From: Burkholderia latens
Lineage (GTDB): Bacteria; Pseudomonadota; Gammaproteobacteria; Burkholderiales; Burkholderiaceae
Length of the DNA: 64,000 bases
Assembly: GCF_902499045.1 (NCBI RefSeq)
Contig: NZ_CABVPL010000020.1
Location: forward strand, 1 to 64,000
Reading direction: 5' to 3'
This document shows positions 18,532 through 29,478 of this stretch, piece after piece (position 1 is the first letter of the stretch; each line of letters opens with the position of its first letter). The notes under the pieces were generated by a model that saw only the letters and a program-made list of their open reading frames with translations, did not search any database and was not told where the DNA came from. The position numbers and the translations under genes were made by a program.

Positions 18532-18558
18532 GGGACCGGGGAAAACCCGGAGAACCGT
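18532..18558. promoter_or_regulatory. Nested inverted repeat in the LysR/hydro-lyase intergenic region
   Basis: CCGGG (18536-18540), GAAAA, CCCGG (18546-18550), flanked by ACGG and CCGT, 50-80 bases before the LysR start. The rest of the 208-base gap is strikingly AT-rich (18580-18620), as expected of a divergent promoter. A LysR site here is plausible, but the repeat does not fit the T-N11-A form exactly. Confidence 0.35.
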
Positions 18559-18688
18559 TAAGCAATTCTATACACCGGGCGCAAAAAAACTCGTTGGCGA
18601 CAAAATTTTTTCTTTTCTATTCTTCGCCGTATCCGCTGACGCAACGACATCGTCGGCCCGACAACACCTCGATCCGCTACCCGACATC

Positions 18689-19462
18689 ATGACGCCTTCC
18701 GAATTCCGCCAGTCCGTACGCAGCGGCGCATTCCGCAACCCGACCGCCGGCCAGTGCGGCCCGTTCGCGCAAGCGAATCTCGCGATCCTGCCGAACGCGT
18801 ATGCGCACGATTTCCTGCGCTTCTGTCAGGCGAATCCGAAGGCGTGCCCGCTGCTGGGCGTCGGCGAACCGGGCGCGTTCCGCGTCGACGTGCTCGGCGA
18901 GGATCTCGACATCCGCACCGACGTGCCGAGCTACAACGTATACAGGGATGGCGTGCTGACGGAGCGCGTCGATTCTCTCGAAGCGCTGTGGCGCGACGAT
19001 TTCGTCGTGTTCGCGATCGGCTGCTCGTTCTCGTTCGAGGACATGCTGGCGCGCGAAGGAATCGGGCTGCGCCACATCGAGGAGGGGTGCAACGTGCCGA
19101 TGTACCGCACGTCGATCGCGAATCGCCGCGCGGGCATCTTCGGCGGCCAGCTGGTCGTGTCGATGCGGCCGCTGCGCGGCGCCGACGCGATCCGCGCGGT
19201 GCAGATCACGAGCCGGTTCCCCGGCGTGCACGGCGCGCCGGTCCATATCGGCCATCCGGAAGCACTGGGCATCGCCGATCTCGGCGCGCCCGATTTCGGC
19301 GACGCGGTGACGGTGCGCGACGGCGAGCTGCCGGTGTTCTGGGCGTGCGGCGTGACGCCGCAAACCGCGCTGATGGAAGCGAAGCTGCCGCTCGCGATCG
19401 CGCATACGCCCGGCTACATGCTGATGACCGACATCACGAACGCGTCGCTGGCCGTGTTCTGA
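18689..19462 (+). CDS. Putative hydro-lyase, DUF1445 family
   Basis: 257 residues, full length for the YcsI/DUF1445 family. Typical features are [31 protein letters not shown], the Cys-containing [25 protein letters not shown], and [13 protein letters not shown]. The reaction is not proved; in animals DUF1445 is fused to the domain carrying D-glutamate cyclase activity (D-glutamate to 5-oxo-D-proline), and bacterial copies sit beside 5-oxoprolinase genes, as here. Cytosolic. No good ribosome-binding site precedes the ATG. Divergent from the LysR gene, upstream of the MFS gene. Confidence 0.88.
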   Translation: MTPSEFRQSVRSGAFRNPTAGQCGPFAQANLAILPNAYAHDFLRFCQANPKACPLLGVGEPGAFRVDVLGEDLDIRTDVPSYNVYRDGVLTERVDSLEALWRDDFVVFAIGCSFSFEDMLAREGIGLRHIEEGCNVPMYRTSIANRRAGIFGGQLVVSMRPLRGADAIRAVQITSRFPGVHGAPVHIGHPEALGIADLGAPDFGDAVTVRDGELPVFWACGVTPQTALMEAKLPLAIAHTPGYMLMTDITNASLAVF

Positions 19463-19676
19463 GCCGATCGATGCCGGCGGCCCGCGCGGCCGCCGGCCAG
19501 GCCCGGTCGCGGCAGCGCCCGGCGGCCGCCGACGATCCGCCCGGCCGGAGGGCGGCGCGTAACCGCGGCCCGGCGCGCGGGAGCGCGGCGCATGCAGTAC
19601 ACGAATGAAGCACACGCACCACACGTACACGCACAACGTGCAGGTTTCCACCGCACATTTCGACAGGAGCTTCACC

Positions 19677-20981
19677 ATGGAAAGCAAGATCCTCGCGGCG
19701 CCCGCCGCCGATCCCGCGGGCCCCGCGCGCAACGGCCTGTTCGGATGGTATGCGGACGCGCAGCCGCGCGAGCGCCGCGCATTCTGGAGCTGCAAGGTCG
19801 GCTACATGCTCGACGGGATGGACACGCAGATGCTGTCGTTCGTGATCCCGACGATCGTCGCGACCTGGGGCATCTCGCTCGCGGACGCCGGCTTCATCGG
19901 CACGATGACGCTGCTCGCGTCGGCGCTCGGCGGCTGGATCGCGGGCATCCTGTCCGACCGGATCGGCCGCGTGCGCACGCTGCAGTTGACGGTGCTGTGG
20001 TTCGCGGTGTTCACCGCGCTGTGCGGGCTCGCGCAGAACTATCACCAGCTGCTCGCGGCGCGCGCGCTGATGGGCTTCGGCTTCGGCGGTGAATGGACGG
20101 CCGGCGCGGTACTGATCGGCGAAGTGATTCGTGCGCGCGATCGCGGCAAGGCGGTCGGCCTCGTGCAGTCGGGCTGGGCGATCGGCTGGGGGCTGTCGGC
20201 GCTGCTGTATGCGCTGCTGTTCTCGGTGCTGCCGGCCGAAGAGGCATGGCGCGCGCTGTTCCTCGTCGGCCTCGCGCCCGCGCTGCTGGTGGTCGTGATC
20301 CGCCGCTACGTGAAGGAGCCGGACGTCTACGAGAAGGAGAAGGCCACGCAGGCGAAAGGCGCCGACGCGCCGCGCCTCACGGAAATCTTCGCGCCGAAGC
20401 TGCTGTCGACGACGCTGCGCGCGGCACTGCTGACGACCGGCGCGCAGGGCGGCTACTACGCGATCACCACGTGGCTGCCGACGTTCCTGAAAACCGAGCG
20501 GCACCTGACCGTGATGGGCACCGGCGGCTATCTCGCGACGATCATCATCGGCTCGTGGATCGGCTACCTGACGAGCGCCTACCTGACCGACCGCCTCGGC
20601 CGCAAGCCGAACTTCATCCTGTTCGCGCTCGGCTCGATGGTGATCGCGTTCGCGTATACGTCGCCGGCGCTGCACCTCACGAACGCGTCGATGCTGTGGC
20701 TCGGCTTTCCGCTCGGCTTCTTCGCATCGGGCATCTTCTCCGGCATGGGCGCGTTCCTGACCGAGCTGTTCCCGACGCGCGTGCGCGGCTCGGGGCAGGG
20801 CTTCTGCTACAACGTGGGCCGTGCGGTCGGCGCGTTGTTCCCGTTCCTGATCGGCGCGCTGTCGAAGCACTATGGCCTCGGCGCGAGCATCGGCATCTTC
20901 GCGGTCGCCGCGTACGGCGTGATGATCGTCGCCGCACTGACGCTGCCCGAAACGCGCGGCCGCGAGCTCGACGCCGCGTAA
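19677..20981 (+). CDS. MFS transporter, aromatic-acid/sugar-acid type
   Basis: 434 residues with 12 predicted membrane helices. The conserved loop [14 protein letters not shown] between helices 2 and 3 and [19 protein letters not shown] are typical of the anion:H+ symporters (ShiA/AAHS-like); a second copy of the loop motif is [12 protein letters not shown]. It should import an organic anion; 5-oxoproline is possible from its place between the hydro-lyase and 5-oxoprolinase genes. AGGAG is 7 bases before this ATG; an upstream in-frame ATG at 19605 lacks such support. Confidence 0.88.
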   Translation: MESKILAAPAADPAGPARNGLFGWYADAQPRERRAFWSCKVGYMLDGMDTQMLSFVIPTIVATWGISLADAGFIGTMTLLASALGGWIAGILSDRIGRVRTLQLTVLWFAVFTALCGLAQNYHQLLAARALMGFGFGGEWTAGAVLIGEVIRARDRGKAVGLVQSGWAIGWGLSALLYALLFSVLPAEEAWRALFLVGLAPALLVVVIRRYVKEPDVYEKEKATQAKGADAPRLTEIFAPKLLSTTLRAALLTTGAQGGYYAITTWLPTFLKTERHLTVMGTGGYLATIIIGSWIGYLTSAYLTDRLGRKPNFILFALGSMVIAFAYTSPALHLTNASMLWLGFPLGFFASGIFSGMGAFLTELFPTRVRGSGQGFCYNVGRAVGALFPFLIGALSKHYGLGASIGIFAVAAYGVMIVAALTLPETRGRELDAA

Positions 20982-21112
20982 GCGGGCGGCAGCATCCGCC
21001 GCCCGCCCGCTGCATTACCTCTCCCTGTTCATCGAAACCCTCCCGCGGCGCGCGACGCGCGCCGTGCGGCGGCGCTCGTCCTTCGAATCAACGACGCATC
21101 GAGTTCATCGCC

Positions 21113-24100
21113 ATGACTGACCGACACCCCTCTCCCGTTTCCTCCGACGCCGCACGCTGGCAATTCTGGATCGACCGCGGCGGCACGTTCACCGACATCG
21201 TCGCGCGCCGGCCCGACGGCACCCTCGTCACGCACAAGCTGCTGTCGGAGAACCCCGAGCAATACCGCGACGCGGCCGTCGCCGGCATTCGTCATCTGCT
21301 CGGCCTCGCCGACGGCGAGCCGATCACGCCCGAACGCGTCGACATGGTGAAGATGGGCACGACGGTCGCGACCAACGCGTTGCTCGAACGCAAGGGCGAA
21401 CGCACCGCGCTCGCGACGACCCGCGGCTTTCGCGACGTGCTGCGCATCGCGTACCAGAACCGCCCGCGCCTGTTCGATCTCGACATCGTGCTGCCCGATG
21501 CGCTGTACGAGACCGTCGTCGAAATCGACGAGCGGATCGGCGCGCACGGCGACGTCGTCGTGCCGCTCGATCTGCACGGCGCCGAAGCCGCGCTGCGCCG
21601 CGTGTTCGACGCGGGCGTACGCGCGCTGGCGATCGTGCTGATCCACGGCTATCGCTACACCGCGCACGAACGCGCGCTGGCCGAGCTCGCGCGCCGCATC
21701 GGCTTCACGCAGGTGTCGGTATCGCACGAGGTGTCGCCGCTGATGAAGATGGTGTCGCGCGGCGACACGACCGTCGTCGACGCGTACCTGTCGCCGATCC
21801 TGCGCCGCTACGTCGAGCAGGTCGCGCACGAGATGCCGGGCGTGAACCTGCAGTTCATGCAGAGCAGCGGCGGCCTGACGCGCGCCGACGCATTCCAGGG
21901 CAAGGACGCGATCCTGTCCGGCCCGGCCGGCGGGATCGTCGGGATGGTGCGCGCCGCGCGCGCGGCCGGCTTCGAGCGCGTGATCGGCTTCGACATGGGC
22001 GGCACGTCGACCGACGTGTCGCACTACAACGGCGAATTCGAGCGCGTGTTCGAGACGCAGGTGGCCGGCGTGCGGATGCGCGCGCCGATGATGAGCATCC
22101 ATACGGTCGCCGCGGGCGGCGGCTCGGTGCTCGGCTTCGACGGCGCGCGGCTGCGTGTCGGGCCCGAATCGGCCGGCGCGAACCCGGGGCCGGCTGCCTA
22201 CCGGCGCGGCGGCCCGCTGACGGTGACCGACTGCAACGTGATGCTCGGCAAGATCCAGCCCGATCATTTCCCGCGCGTGTTCGGCCCGCACGCGGACGAG
22301 CCGCTCGACCGCGACGGCGTGGTCGCGAAGTTCGAGGCGCTCGCGGACGAGATCCACGCGGCAACCGGACGGCGCGACACGCCCGAGGCGCTCGCCGAAG
22401 GGTTCCTGGAAATTGCGATCGGCAGCATGGCGAACGCGATCAAGAAGATCTCGGTGCAGCGCGGCCACGACGTGTCGCGCTACGTGCTGACGACGTTCGG
22501 CGGGGCCGGCGGTCAGCACGCGTGCGGCGTGGCCGACGCGCTCGGGATGACGCAGGTGTTCGCGCATCCGCTCGCGGGCGTGCTGTCCGCCTACGGGATG
22601 GGCCTGGCCGACCAGACCGCGATGCGCGAGCGCGCGGTGGAAGCGGTGCTGTCCGACGCATCGCTGCCCGCGCTGAACGCGACGCTCGACCGGCTGGCCG
22701 ACGACGCGATCGGCGCGCTGCTCGAACAGGGCGTGCCGCCGGAGCGCATTACGACCGAGCGGCGCGTGCACCTGCGCTACCAGGGCACCGATTCCGCGCT
22801 CGACGTGCCGGCCGGCAGTGTCGCTGCGATGCAGCAGGCGTTCGAAGCCGCGTACCGGCAGCGCTATGCATTCCTGATGCCCGGCACGCCGCTGGTGGCG
22901 GAACTCGCGTCGGTGGAGGCGATCGGCCGCTCCGACGCGCCGGTCGAGGTCGCACCGCTCGCGCCGCGCGATGCGGATGCGGCGCCGTGTGCGCACGGCG
23001 CGGTGCGGTTCTACTCGGGCGGCCAGTGGCACGACGCGGCGCTGTACGTGCGCGACACGCTGCTCGCCGGCGACACGATCGACGGCCCGGCGATCGTCGC
23101 GGAGAAAAACGGCACGACCGTCGTCGAGCCCGGCTGGCGCGCCGAGATGACCGCGCAGGGCAATCTCGTGCTGACGCGCACGACGCCGCTGCCAACGCGC
23201 CGCTCGCTCGGCACCGACGCCGATCCGGTGCGGCTCGAGATCTTCAACAACCTGTTCATGTCGATCGCCGAGCAGATGGGGCTGCGGCTGCAGAACACCG
23301 CGTACTCGGTGAACATCAAGGAGCGGCTCGACTTCTCGTGCGCGATCTTCGACGGCGACGGCAACCTGATCGCGAACGCGCCGCACATGCCCGTGCATCT
23401 GGGCTCGATGGGCGAGAGCATCCGCACGGTGATCGAGCGCAACCGCGGCCGCATGCGCGACGGCGACGTGTTCATGCTGAACGACCCGTATCACGGCGGC
23501 ACGCACCTGCCGGACGTCACGGTCATCACGCCGGTGTTCGCGGACGGGTCGGACGCGCCGCTGTTCTATGTCGGCTCGCGCGGCCACCATGCGGACATCG
23601 GCGGCACGACGCCGGGCTCGATGCCGCCCGACTCGACGCACATCGACGAAGAAGGCGTGCTGATCGACAACTGGCAGCTCGTGTCGGCGGGCGTGCTGCG
23701 CGACGCCGACACGCGCGCGCTGCTCGCGTCGGGCCGCTATCCGGCGCGCAACGTCGAGCAGAACATGGCCGACCTGCGCGCGCAGATCGCCGCGAACCAG
23801 AAGGGCGTCGACGAGTTGCGGCGGATGGTCGCGCAGTTCGGCCTCGACGTCGTGCTCGCGTTCATGGGGCACGTGCAGGACAACGCGGAGGAAGCGGTGC
23901 GGCGCGTGATCGGTGCGCTGCAGGACGGCGCGTATCGCTATCCGCTCGACAACGGCGCCGAGATTCGCGTCGCGATCCGCGTCGACCGCGCGGCGCGGCG
24001 CGCGGAAATCGACTTCACCGGCACGTCCGCGCAGCTCGACAACAACTTCAACGCGCCGAAGGCGGTCTGCATGGCCGCGGTGCTGTACGTGTTCCGCACG

Positions 24101-24751
24101 CTGGTCGGCGACGACATTCCGCTGAACGCCGGCTGCCTGAAGCCGCTCGACGTGATCGTGCCCGCGCGCTCGATGCTGAATCCCGAGTATCCGGCGGCGG
24201 TCGTGTCGGGCAACGTCGAGACGTCGTCGGCGATCACCAACGCGCTGTACGGCGCGCTCGGCTGCGTCGCGTCGAGCCAGGGAACGATGAATAACTTCAC
24301 ATTCGGCAACGATCGATACCAGTACTACGAGACCATCGCGGGCGGCAGCGGCGCGGGCAACGGCTTCGCGGGCGTCGGCGCGGTGCAGACGCACATGACG
24401 AACTCGCGGCTCACCGATCCCGAGGTGCTCGAATGGCGCTACCCGGTGCGGCTCGACTCGCACCGGCTGCGCGCCGGATCGGGCGGCGCCGGGCGCTGGC
24501 GCGGCGGCGACGGCGCGGTGCGGCGGATTCGCTTCCTCGAGCCGATGACCGCGTCGATCCTGTCGAACAACCGGGTCCACGCACCGTTCGGCGCGGCAGG
24601 CGGCGAGGCCGGCGCGCTCGGCCGCAACACGATCGAGCGGGCGGACGGCACCGTCGAGACGCTCGAGCACATCGGCCGCGCGCAGATGGCGCCGGGCGAC
24701 GTGTTCGTCGTCGAAACGCCGGGCGGCGGCGGTTACGGCGCGGCGGGTTGA
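21113..24751 (+). CDS. 5-oxoprolinase (HyuA-HyuB fusion)
   Basis: 1212 residues, the size of eukaryotic-type ATP-dependent 5-oxoprolinases, which open 5-oxoproline to glutamate. The N-terminal half is HyuA-like: [46 protein letters not shown] and HTVAAGGGS (actin-like ATP site). From about residue 705 ([19 protein letters not shown]) it is HyuB-like, with [32 protein letters not shown] and a C-terminal ETPGGGGYG. Hydantoinases and acetophenone carboxylase are relatives with separate subunits; the fusion favours 5-oxoprolinase. Last gene after the hydro-lyase and carrier; a large hairpin follows the stop. Confidence 0.9.
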   Translation: MTDRHPSPVSSDAARWQFWIDRGGTFTDIVARRPDGTLVTHKLLSENPEQYRDAAVAGIRHLLGLADGEPITPERVDMVKMGTTVATNALLERKGERTALATTRGFRDVLRIAYQNRPRLFDLDIVLPDALYETVVEIDERIGAHGDVVVPLDLHGAEAALRRVFDAGVRALAIVLIHGYRYTAHERALAELARRIGFTQVSVSHEVSPLMKMVSRGDTTVVDAYLSPILRRYVEQVAHEMPGVNLQFMQSSGGLTRADAFQGKDAILSGPAGGIVGMVRAARAAGFERVIGFDMGGTSTDVSHYNGEFERVFETQVAGVRMRAPMMSIHTVAAGGGSVLGFDGARLRVGPESAGANPGPAAYRRGGPLTVTDCNVMLGKIQPDHFPRVFGPHADEPLDRDGVVAKFEALADEIHAATGRRDTPEALAEGFLEIAIGSMANAIKKISVQRGHDVSRYVLTTFGGAGGQHACGVADALGMTQVFAHPLAGVLSAYGMGLADQTAMRERAVEAVLSDASLPALNATLDRLADDAIGALLEQGVPPERITTERRVHLRYQGTDSALDVPAGSVAAMQQAFEAAYRQRYAFLMPGTPLVAELASVEAIGRSDAPVEVAPLAPRDADAAPCAHGAVRFYSGGQWHDAALYVRDTLLAGDTIDGPAIVAEKNGTTVVEPGWRAEMTAQGNLVLTRTTPLPTRRSLGTDADPVRLEIFNNLFMSIAEQMGLRLQNTAYSVNIKERLDFSCAIFDGDGNLIANAPHMPVHLGSMGESIRTVIERNRGRMRDGDVFMLNDPYHGGTHLPDVTVITPVFADGSDAPLFYVGSRGHHADIGGTTPGSMPPDSTHIDEEGVLIDNWQLVSAGVLRDADTRALLASGRYPARNVEQNMADLRAQIAANQKGVDELRRMVAQFGLDVVLAFMGHVQDNAEEAVRRVIGALQDGAYRYPLDNGAEIRVAIRVDRAARRAEIDFTGTSAQLDNNFNAPKAVCMAAVLYVFRTLVGDDIPLNAGCLKPLDVIVPARSMLNPEYPAAVVSGNVETSSAITNALYGALGCVASSQGTMNNFTFGNDRYQYYETIAGGSGAGNGFAGVGAVQTHMTNSRLTDPEVLEWRYPVRLDSHRLRAGSGGAGRWRGGDGAVRRIRFLEPMTASILSNNRVHAPFGAAGGEAGALGRNTIERADGTVETLEHIGRAQMAPGDVFVVETPGGGGYGAAG

Positions 24752-25403
24752 CCGGCGTTCGCGACGTGATGCGCGGGGAAGCGCAGCGGCGCCGGTTCCG
24801 GCGCCTCGGTCCGGCCGCTTCCCCGCGTACCGGCCGGCCGACCGCACCGGTTCCATTCGCGCCGCCGGGCCGTCGCGTGCTCGCGCGATATTGCACCGGC
24901 GAACGGAATGAAGATGCGCATTCACGCCCAACGAAACGAAAATTCGCGATGTCCGGCGTGCTGCAACGCGATCCGACCCCGCGGTGCCGCAATTACGGCG
25001 GCACGCTGCAACGGCGGGGCTAGCGTTCCGCCAAATGCCCGTCCGGCCGGGCTTTCCAGCGATTCCGCCGATCCGGTTCCAGCCCACGGCGCCCGGTCGG
25101 CGGCAGCCGCCGACCAGAGAAGATCGCCATGCAAATCGAGTGCTGATTCCTTGACACGTCCTACTAAATGTGAGTGCCAATCTCCATCGTCATTTGATAA
25201 GATGGGATGAAGCAATCGTTTGGGAATCTGCGTGCGTCATGCGCGTACGCCGGGTCGCATTAGCTGGCAACAAGTACGGAACGAGGAATGCCGTCACGGC
25301 CATCACGGCTGCCGTTCCGGGTGTGCGCGCCGCGCCCCCCGGAGCGCGGCGGCCGGCTCGCCTCCGTCTACACTGTGCGTTTTTTCTGGATCGGGGCGAG
25401 TCC
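24752..25403. other. 650-base region between 5-oxoprolinase and rpfR
   Basis: No gene recognised. It holds the large nested hairpin (24772-24827) and a second perfect stem, GTGCCGC (24984-24990) / GCGGCAC (24998-25004). After about 25145 the sequence is less GC-rich and includes TTGACA (25151-25156), without a matching -10 at the standard distance. The rpfR promoter must lie here. Confidence 0.5.
24772..24827 (+). terminator. Large nested hairpin after 5-oxoprolinase
   Basis: A perfect 12-bp outer stem, CGCGGGGAAGCG (24772-24783) and CGCTTCCCCGCG (24816-24827), encloses an 8-bp inner stem GGCGCCGG (24788-24795) / CCGGCGCC (24798-24805) with a TT loop. It starts 20 bases after the stop codon. 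There is no T-run, so it may be a Rho-dependent end or an mRNA-stabilising structure rather than an intrinsic terminator. Confidence 0.55.
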
Positions 25404-27407
25404 ATGGACGACGAAAACGATAGCGCGGTGCTCGAGGCGCATCTCGGTACGCGCAGCCCATGCTGGCGCCTCGGCAGCGACAGCAATGCACTCGAGCTGG
25501 CCGCCGTTCGCGGCCTCACCAATATCGCGGTGGCGCTCACCGGCGAACAGGCCGCGCGGATTCGGGCGCTCACCGGCGTCACGTCGCACCTCGTGCTCGA
25601 ACTCGCGCTGTTCGGCGATACGGTCAGCTTCCATCTGGTCGGCAGGAAGGTCGACACCGCGAACTGGGCCGGCACCGCGTCCGCGTATTCCGATACCGCG
25701 TCCGTCGCGGGCGATCTCGCGCACGGGCTCGCGTTCGCCGAGCAGGTCGTGTCCGAAGTGAACTCGCTCGTCGTGATCCTCGACCGCAATGGGATGGTTC
25801 AGCGCTTCAACCGTCTGTGCGAGGAAGTGACGGGCAAGCGCGAGGTCGACGTGATCGGCCGCAGCGCGTTCGAGCTGTTCATGAGCCCCGAGCAGGGCGC
25901 GCAGTCGCGCAGCAACATCACCGGCTTTTTCGCGAGCAACCAGTCGTTCGCGGTCGAGCGCTACATCAACACGGTCAACGGGCCGCGCCTGTTCCAGTTC
26001 CGCAACAAGTTCGTGCAGAGCGGCAGCGGCGCCGACGAGCAGTTCCTGATCTGCTCGGGCATCGACATCACCGAGGAGCGCAACGCGCAGCAGCGGCTCA
26101 CCGAACTCGCGAATACCGACGTGCTGACCGGCTTGCCGAATCGTCACGCGATCAACGAGCGCATCCGCGTCGCGCTGGCCGCGGACCGCACCGCCGTGCG
26201 CGGCCAGGTCGGTATCCTGTTCCTCGATCTCGACAACTTCAAGCGCGTCAACGATCACTACGGCCACATCACCGGCGACCGCCTGCTGCAGGACGTGTCC
26301 ACCGTCATCGGCGGCTGCCTGCCGTCCGGCGCGACGCTCGCGCGGCTCGGCGGCGACGAGTTCCTGGTGCTGTTCGAGCACGGCACGCGCCCGCTGCTCG
26401 AGGCAACCGCGCAGATCATCCTCGAGCGGCTGCGCACGCCGATCCATCTCGGACTGGTGGAGGTCTACACGAGCTGCTCGATCGGCATCGCGATGTATCC
26501 GCAGCACGGCGATTCGCTGGAAACACTGATCCGCAGCGCCGATACCGCGATGTACGTCGCGAAGGAAGAAGGCAAGCATACGTACCGCGTGTTCTCGATG
26601 GAGATGAACCAGAAGGTCGCGAAGTACATGTGGCTCGACACGAACCTGCGCAAGGCGCTCGAGGAAGAGCAGTTCGTGCTGCACTACCAGCCGGTCGTCG
26701 ACATCGCGACCGGCGACGTGCACGGCGTCGAGGCGCTGATTCGCTGGCAGTCGCCCGATCGCGGGCTCGTCGCGCCGATCGAGTTCATCCGTTTCGCGGA
26801 AGAGTCGGGGCTGATCGCGCCGCTCGGACGCTGGGTGATGCGCACCGCGGCCGCGCAGGCCGCCGCATGGAAGGCGAAGGGGCTCGGCGTGCGGATCGCG
26901 GTGAACGTGTCCGCGCGGCAGTTGCAGGACATGAACATCGTCGATCAGTTCGCGTCGATTCTCGACGGCGCCGCGCTCAAGCCGAGCCTCGTCGACATCG
27001 AGCTCACCGAGAGCAGCTTCATCGAGGACGAAGAAGCGGCGCACGAGCTGATGAAGCAGTTCCGCCAGCTCGGCGCGGAGATTCACCTCGACGATTTCGG
27101 CACCGGCTATTCGTCGCTGTCGCAGTTGTCGCGGCTGCCGCTCGACTCGATCAAGCTCGATCGCAGCTTCATCACGGGCATCGACCGCAACCCGCGCTCG
27201 CAGGCGCTGGTGCGCTCCGTCGTGTCGCTCGCGAAGGCGCTGAGTTTCTCGGTGGTCGCCGAAGGCGTGGAGACGCGCGCGGAAGCCGACTTCCTGAAGC
27301 AGATCAACGTCGACCACGCACAGGGCTTCTACTTCGCGCGGCCGATGCCGGCAGCGGCCTTCGAAGCCTGGCTCGCGGAAACGAGAAAACTCAGGCTGAT
27401 CGCCTGA
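25404..27407 (+). CDS. rpfR: BDSF receptor RpfR (PAS-GGDEF-EAL)
   Basis: 667 residues, the known size of Burkholderia RpfR. Order: N-terminal RpfF-interaction domain (about 1-90), PAS domain binding cis-2-dodecenoic acid (about 110-225), GGDEF domain with intact GGDEF at 316-320, EAL domain with Glu443-Ala-Leu and DDFGTGYSSL. It makes and degrades cyclic di-GMP; BDSF binding stimulates the degrading activity. Cytosolic. The start MDDENDSAVLEAH is the established one; the frame stays open upstream to 25170 but that part is not family-like. It converges on rpfF, from which a shared hairpin separates it. Confidence 0.97.
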   Translation: MDDENDSAVLEAHLGTRSPCWRLGSDSNALELAAVRGLTNIAVALTGEQAARIRALTGVTSHLVLELALFGDTVSFHLVGRKVDTANWAGTASAYSDTASVAGDLAHGLAFAEQVVSEVNSLVVILDRNGMVQRFNRLCEEVTGKREVDVIGRSAFELFMSPEQGAQSRSNITGFFASNQSFAVERYINTVNGPRLFQFRNKFVQSGSGADEQFLICSGIDITEERNAQQRLTELANTDVLTGLPNRHAINERIRVALAADRTAVRGQVGILFLDLDNFKRVNDHYGHITGDRLLQDVSTVIGGCLPSGATLARLGGDEFLVLFEHGTRPLLEATAQIILERLRTPIHLGLVEVYTSCSIGIAMYPQHGDSLETLIRSADTAMYVAKEEGKHTYRVFSMEMNQKVAKYMWLDTNLRKALEEEQFVLHYQPVVDIATGDVHGVEALIRWQSPDRGLVAPIEFIRFAEESGLIAPLGRWVMRTAAAQAAAWKAKGLGVRIAVNVSARQLQDMNIVDQFASILDGAALKPSLVDIELTESSFIEDEEAAHELMKQFRQLGAEIHLDDFGTGYSSLSQLSRLPLDSIKLDRSFITGIDRNPRSQALVRSVVSLAKALSFSVVAEGVETRAEADFLKQINVDHAQGFYFARPMPAAAFEAWLAETRKLRLIA

Positions 27408-27427
27408 GCATCCCCGCATGACGGCGA

Positions 27428-27451
27428 GCGCCGCCGACCGAACGGCGGCGC
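27428..27451. terminator. Bidirectional hairpin between rpfR and rpfF
   Basis: GCGCCGCCG (27428-27436), loop ACCGAA, CGGCGGCGC (27443-27451): a perfect 9-bp stem in the 56-base gap between two convergent genes. No clear T-run on either side. Confidence 0.6.
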
Positions 27452-27463
27452 GCTTCGCTCAAG

Positions 27464-28327
27464 TCACACCGTGCGCAGCTTCGACACACGCCGGTTCTGC
27501 AGCATCACCAGACGCTCCATATACGCGAGATCCTTCGGCTCGATCGTGAACGCCGCGTGCACCCATTCCTCGGTGATGTCCATCAGCTCCGAGCGCGTGA
27601 TCTGGAACACGCGCTCGCGCGCGCGCAGCATCGCGCGGATGCCGTTCAGCTTCGGTTTCATCACGTCGATGAACGTGCGCGTCGCGAGGTACGCGTCGCC
27701 TGCGTCGAAGGTCTCGTCGACCAGCCCGCGATCCTCGTACCACTCGGCCGCATGCGCTTCGCCGGACGAGATCAGCGATTCCGCGAGCCCGCGGTCCGCC
27801 TTGCGCGCGACGAGCGAATAGCCGCCCATGCCCGGAAACAGGTTGAACGCGATCTCGGGAAAGCCGAGCTTCACGCCCTTCTGCGCGAGCATGTAGTGGT
27901 GGGCGAGGGCCGCTTCGAAGCCGCCGCCCAGCGCGCTGCCCTCGACCATCGCGATCGAGATCGCACCGGTGCCGAAGCCCGTATAGATCTCGTACACACC
28001 GTCGATGCACGAGCGCGCGTAGGCCATCAACTGGTCGCGCCGGCCGCTGCGGATCGCGTCGACGAAGAAGCTCAGGTCGCCGCCGACGTTGAACAGTTCG
28101 GGGACGAGCGAGCCCGTCACCCAGAAGTCGAACTGCAGGCCCGAGTCGCGCGCGACGCGCGCGAGATGGATGATGTCGGTGACGAGTTGCTGGTTGAAGC
28201 ATGGCCGCGGCTCCGATCGCAGCATCATCCACATGACGTTGCGGCCTTCTTCGTAGAACGCGGTCAGTTGCGTGAGTTCGCCTGCTTCATAAAACGGACG
28301 GCACGCCGGATGGGATTGGAGTTGCAT
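27464..28327 (-). CDS. rpfF: BDSF synthase RpfF (crotonase fold)
   Basis: 287 residues, as in B. cenocepacia RpfF. It dehydrates 3-hydroxydodecanoyl-ACP and then cleaves the thioester, releasing cis-2-dodecenoic acid. The crotonase oxyanion-hole segment MVEGSALGGGFEAALAHHYM and the second catalytic glutamate in VKLGFPEIAFNLFPGMGG are intact. GAGGA lies about 7 bases before the ATG. It converges on rpfR, whose N-terminal domain binds and inhibits RpfF, so synthase and receptor form one signalling unit. The end ...RRVSKLRTV is the normal C-terminus. Confidence 0.97.
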   Translation of the reverse strand: MQLQSHPACRPFYEAGELTQLTAFYEEGRNVMWMMLRSEPRPCFNQQLVTDIIHLARVARDSGLQFDFWVTGSLVPELFNVGGDLSFFVDAIRSGRRDQLMAYARSCIDGVYEIYTGFGTGAISIAMVEGSALGGGFEAALAHHYMLAQKGVKLGFPEIAFNLFPGMGGYSLVARKADRGLAESLISSGEAHAAEWYEDRGLVDETFDAGDAYLATRTFIDVMKPKLNGIRAMLRARERVFQITRSELMDITEEWVHAAFTIEPKDLAYMERLVMLQNRRVSKLRTV

Positions 28328-28759
28328 GGTATGTCCTCGTGAGATGTGGTTTTCAAAGCCACCGCGGCCGGTGCCATGGAAACCTGCGCCCCCGCATGGC
28401 GCCGGCCGCGAGGCATCGCCATTGTTGCGCGCACACAAAGGTCTAATTGCGGGGAAAAACGCACGACGTGGACATCGCGCGCATCGCGGGCGACGCGCGC
28501 CGCGCGATCCATGCAAACGACGCGAACGACGAGACCGCTCGATGGACGAAGCGGCGCGGGATGCCGGTATCGGCTCCGCGACGCGTTGACGGAGGACGCG
28601 CGATGACGATGCCGCGTCTGCTGCCCCATGTTTCGACGCGGTTCTTGCGCGCGCAAACGTTAGCGTGCGGCCGGCGTCGGAAAAGGCTCAAACAGGTTTG
28701 GTGATATGCGCGCGCTTCGTTGCTTTCGATCGCATAACAAATCCATTCCGAGAGGCTCC
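28328..28759. other. 430-base divergent region between rpfF and the OmpA-like pseudogene
   Basis: No gene recognised. The short reading frames here lack ribosome-binding sites and family-like sequence. Both flanking genes are transcribed away from it, so it should hold the rpfF promoter. No clear -10/-35 pair was found. Confidence 0.45.
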
Positions 28760-29478
28760 ATGAAGAACGCTGCATCGTCCGCAATCCGCGCGTCGTCGGC
28801 CGCCGTGTTGTTGTCGCTTTCCACGCTGGCGTTTGCTGCCGGCGACATACCGGGTTCGAAGGATCATCCGCCGCTCACGCGCTTCGCAGGCGCGACGATC
28901 GACGCGTATTCGCAGACCGCGTTCGACGAGGCGTTCCTGCCGAACCAGCCGATCGATGACGTCAAGGCAGCCAAGGGCCTGACGCTGGAAGGAAAGGTCA
29001 CGCGTGTCGCCTATACGATCGGCGGCAACAAATCGACGCTGGAAGTCGAGCGCAACTATCTCGATGCATTGCAGAAGGGCGGATTCCAGATCCTGTTTCG
29101 TTGCACGCAGGACCAGTGCGGTCAGGGAAACGGTCTCGAGTTCCAGCGCTTCGTGATCAGCTCGGACAAGATGAGGAAGTCGGGCGGTGGCGACGCGTAC
29201 TTCGGCGACAAGCACCGGACGATTCTCGCGAAGCTGCCGCGTGCGTCTGGCGATGCGTACGTGTTCCTGCACGTGATGGACGATTCGGCATCGAACAAGC
29301 GCACGCTCGTCTACGAGGAAGTCGTCGAAGTGAGGCCGATGCAGACGGGGCAGGTCAAGGTGCTCGGCTCCGGCGCGTTGCAGAAGGGGTTCGCGGCGAC
29401 CGGCAAGGTCGCGCTGTACGGCATCTACTTCGACACCGACAAGGCGCAAATGAAGCCCGAATCGAAGCCGCAGCTCGA
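28760..29478 (+). pseudogene. Truncated DUF4892/OmpA-family outer-membrane protein
   Basis: From ATG 28760, residues 1-25 are a signal peptide ending LAFAAGD. The DUF4892 domain follows: IPGSKDHPPLTRFAGATIDA, TLEVERNYLDALQKGGFQIL, and EVRPMQTGQVKVLGSGALQKG. The OmpA-like domain begins with YGIYFDTDKAQMKPESKPQL and then stops: after PQLD at about 29478 the expected GHTDN-containing peptidoglycan-binding domain is missing. The frame continues as an Arg-rich nonsense tail to 29881. Intact relatives carry about 120 more residues. A deletion that joined this gene to the 3' end of another is the best explanation. Confidence 0.8.

Noticed and set aside
21029-25180. 1383-codon open frame on the minus strand opposite 5-oxoprolinase
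   Set aside because: Arg/His/Val/Ala-rich sequence without family resemblance; a by-product of the high GC content opposite a clear 5-oxoprolinase gene.
25170-25403. N-terminal extension of rpfR
   Set aside because: The extension does not resemble RpfR; the family start MDDEND and full domain numbering (EAL at 443) fit 25404.
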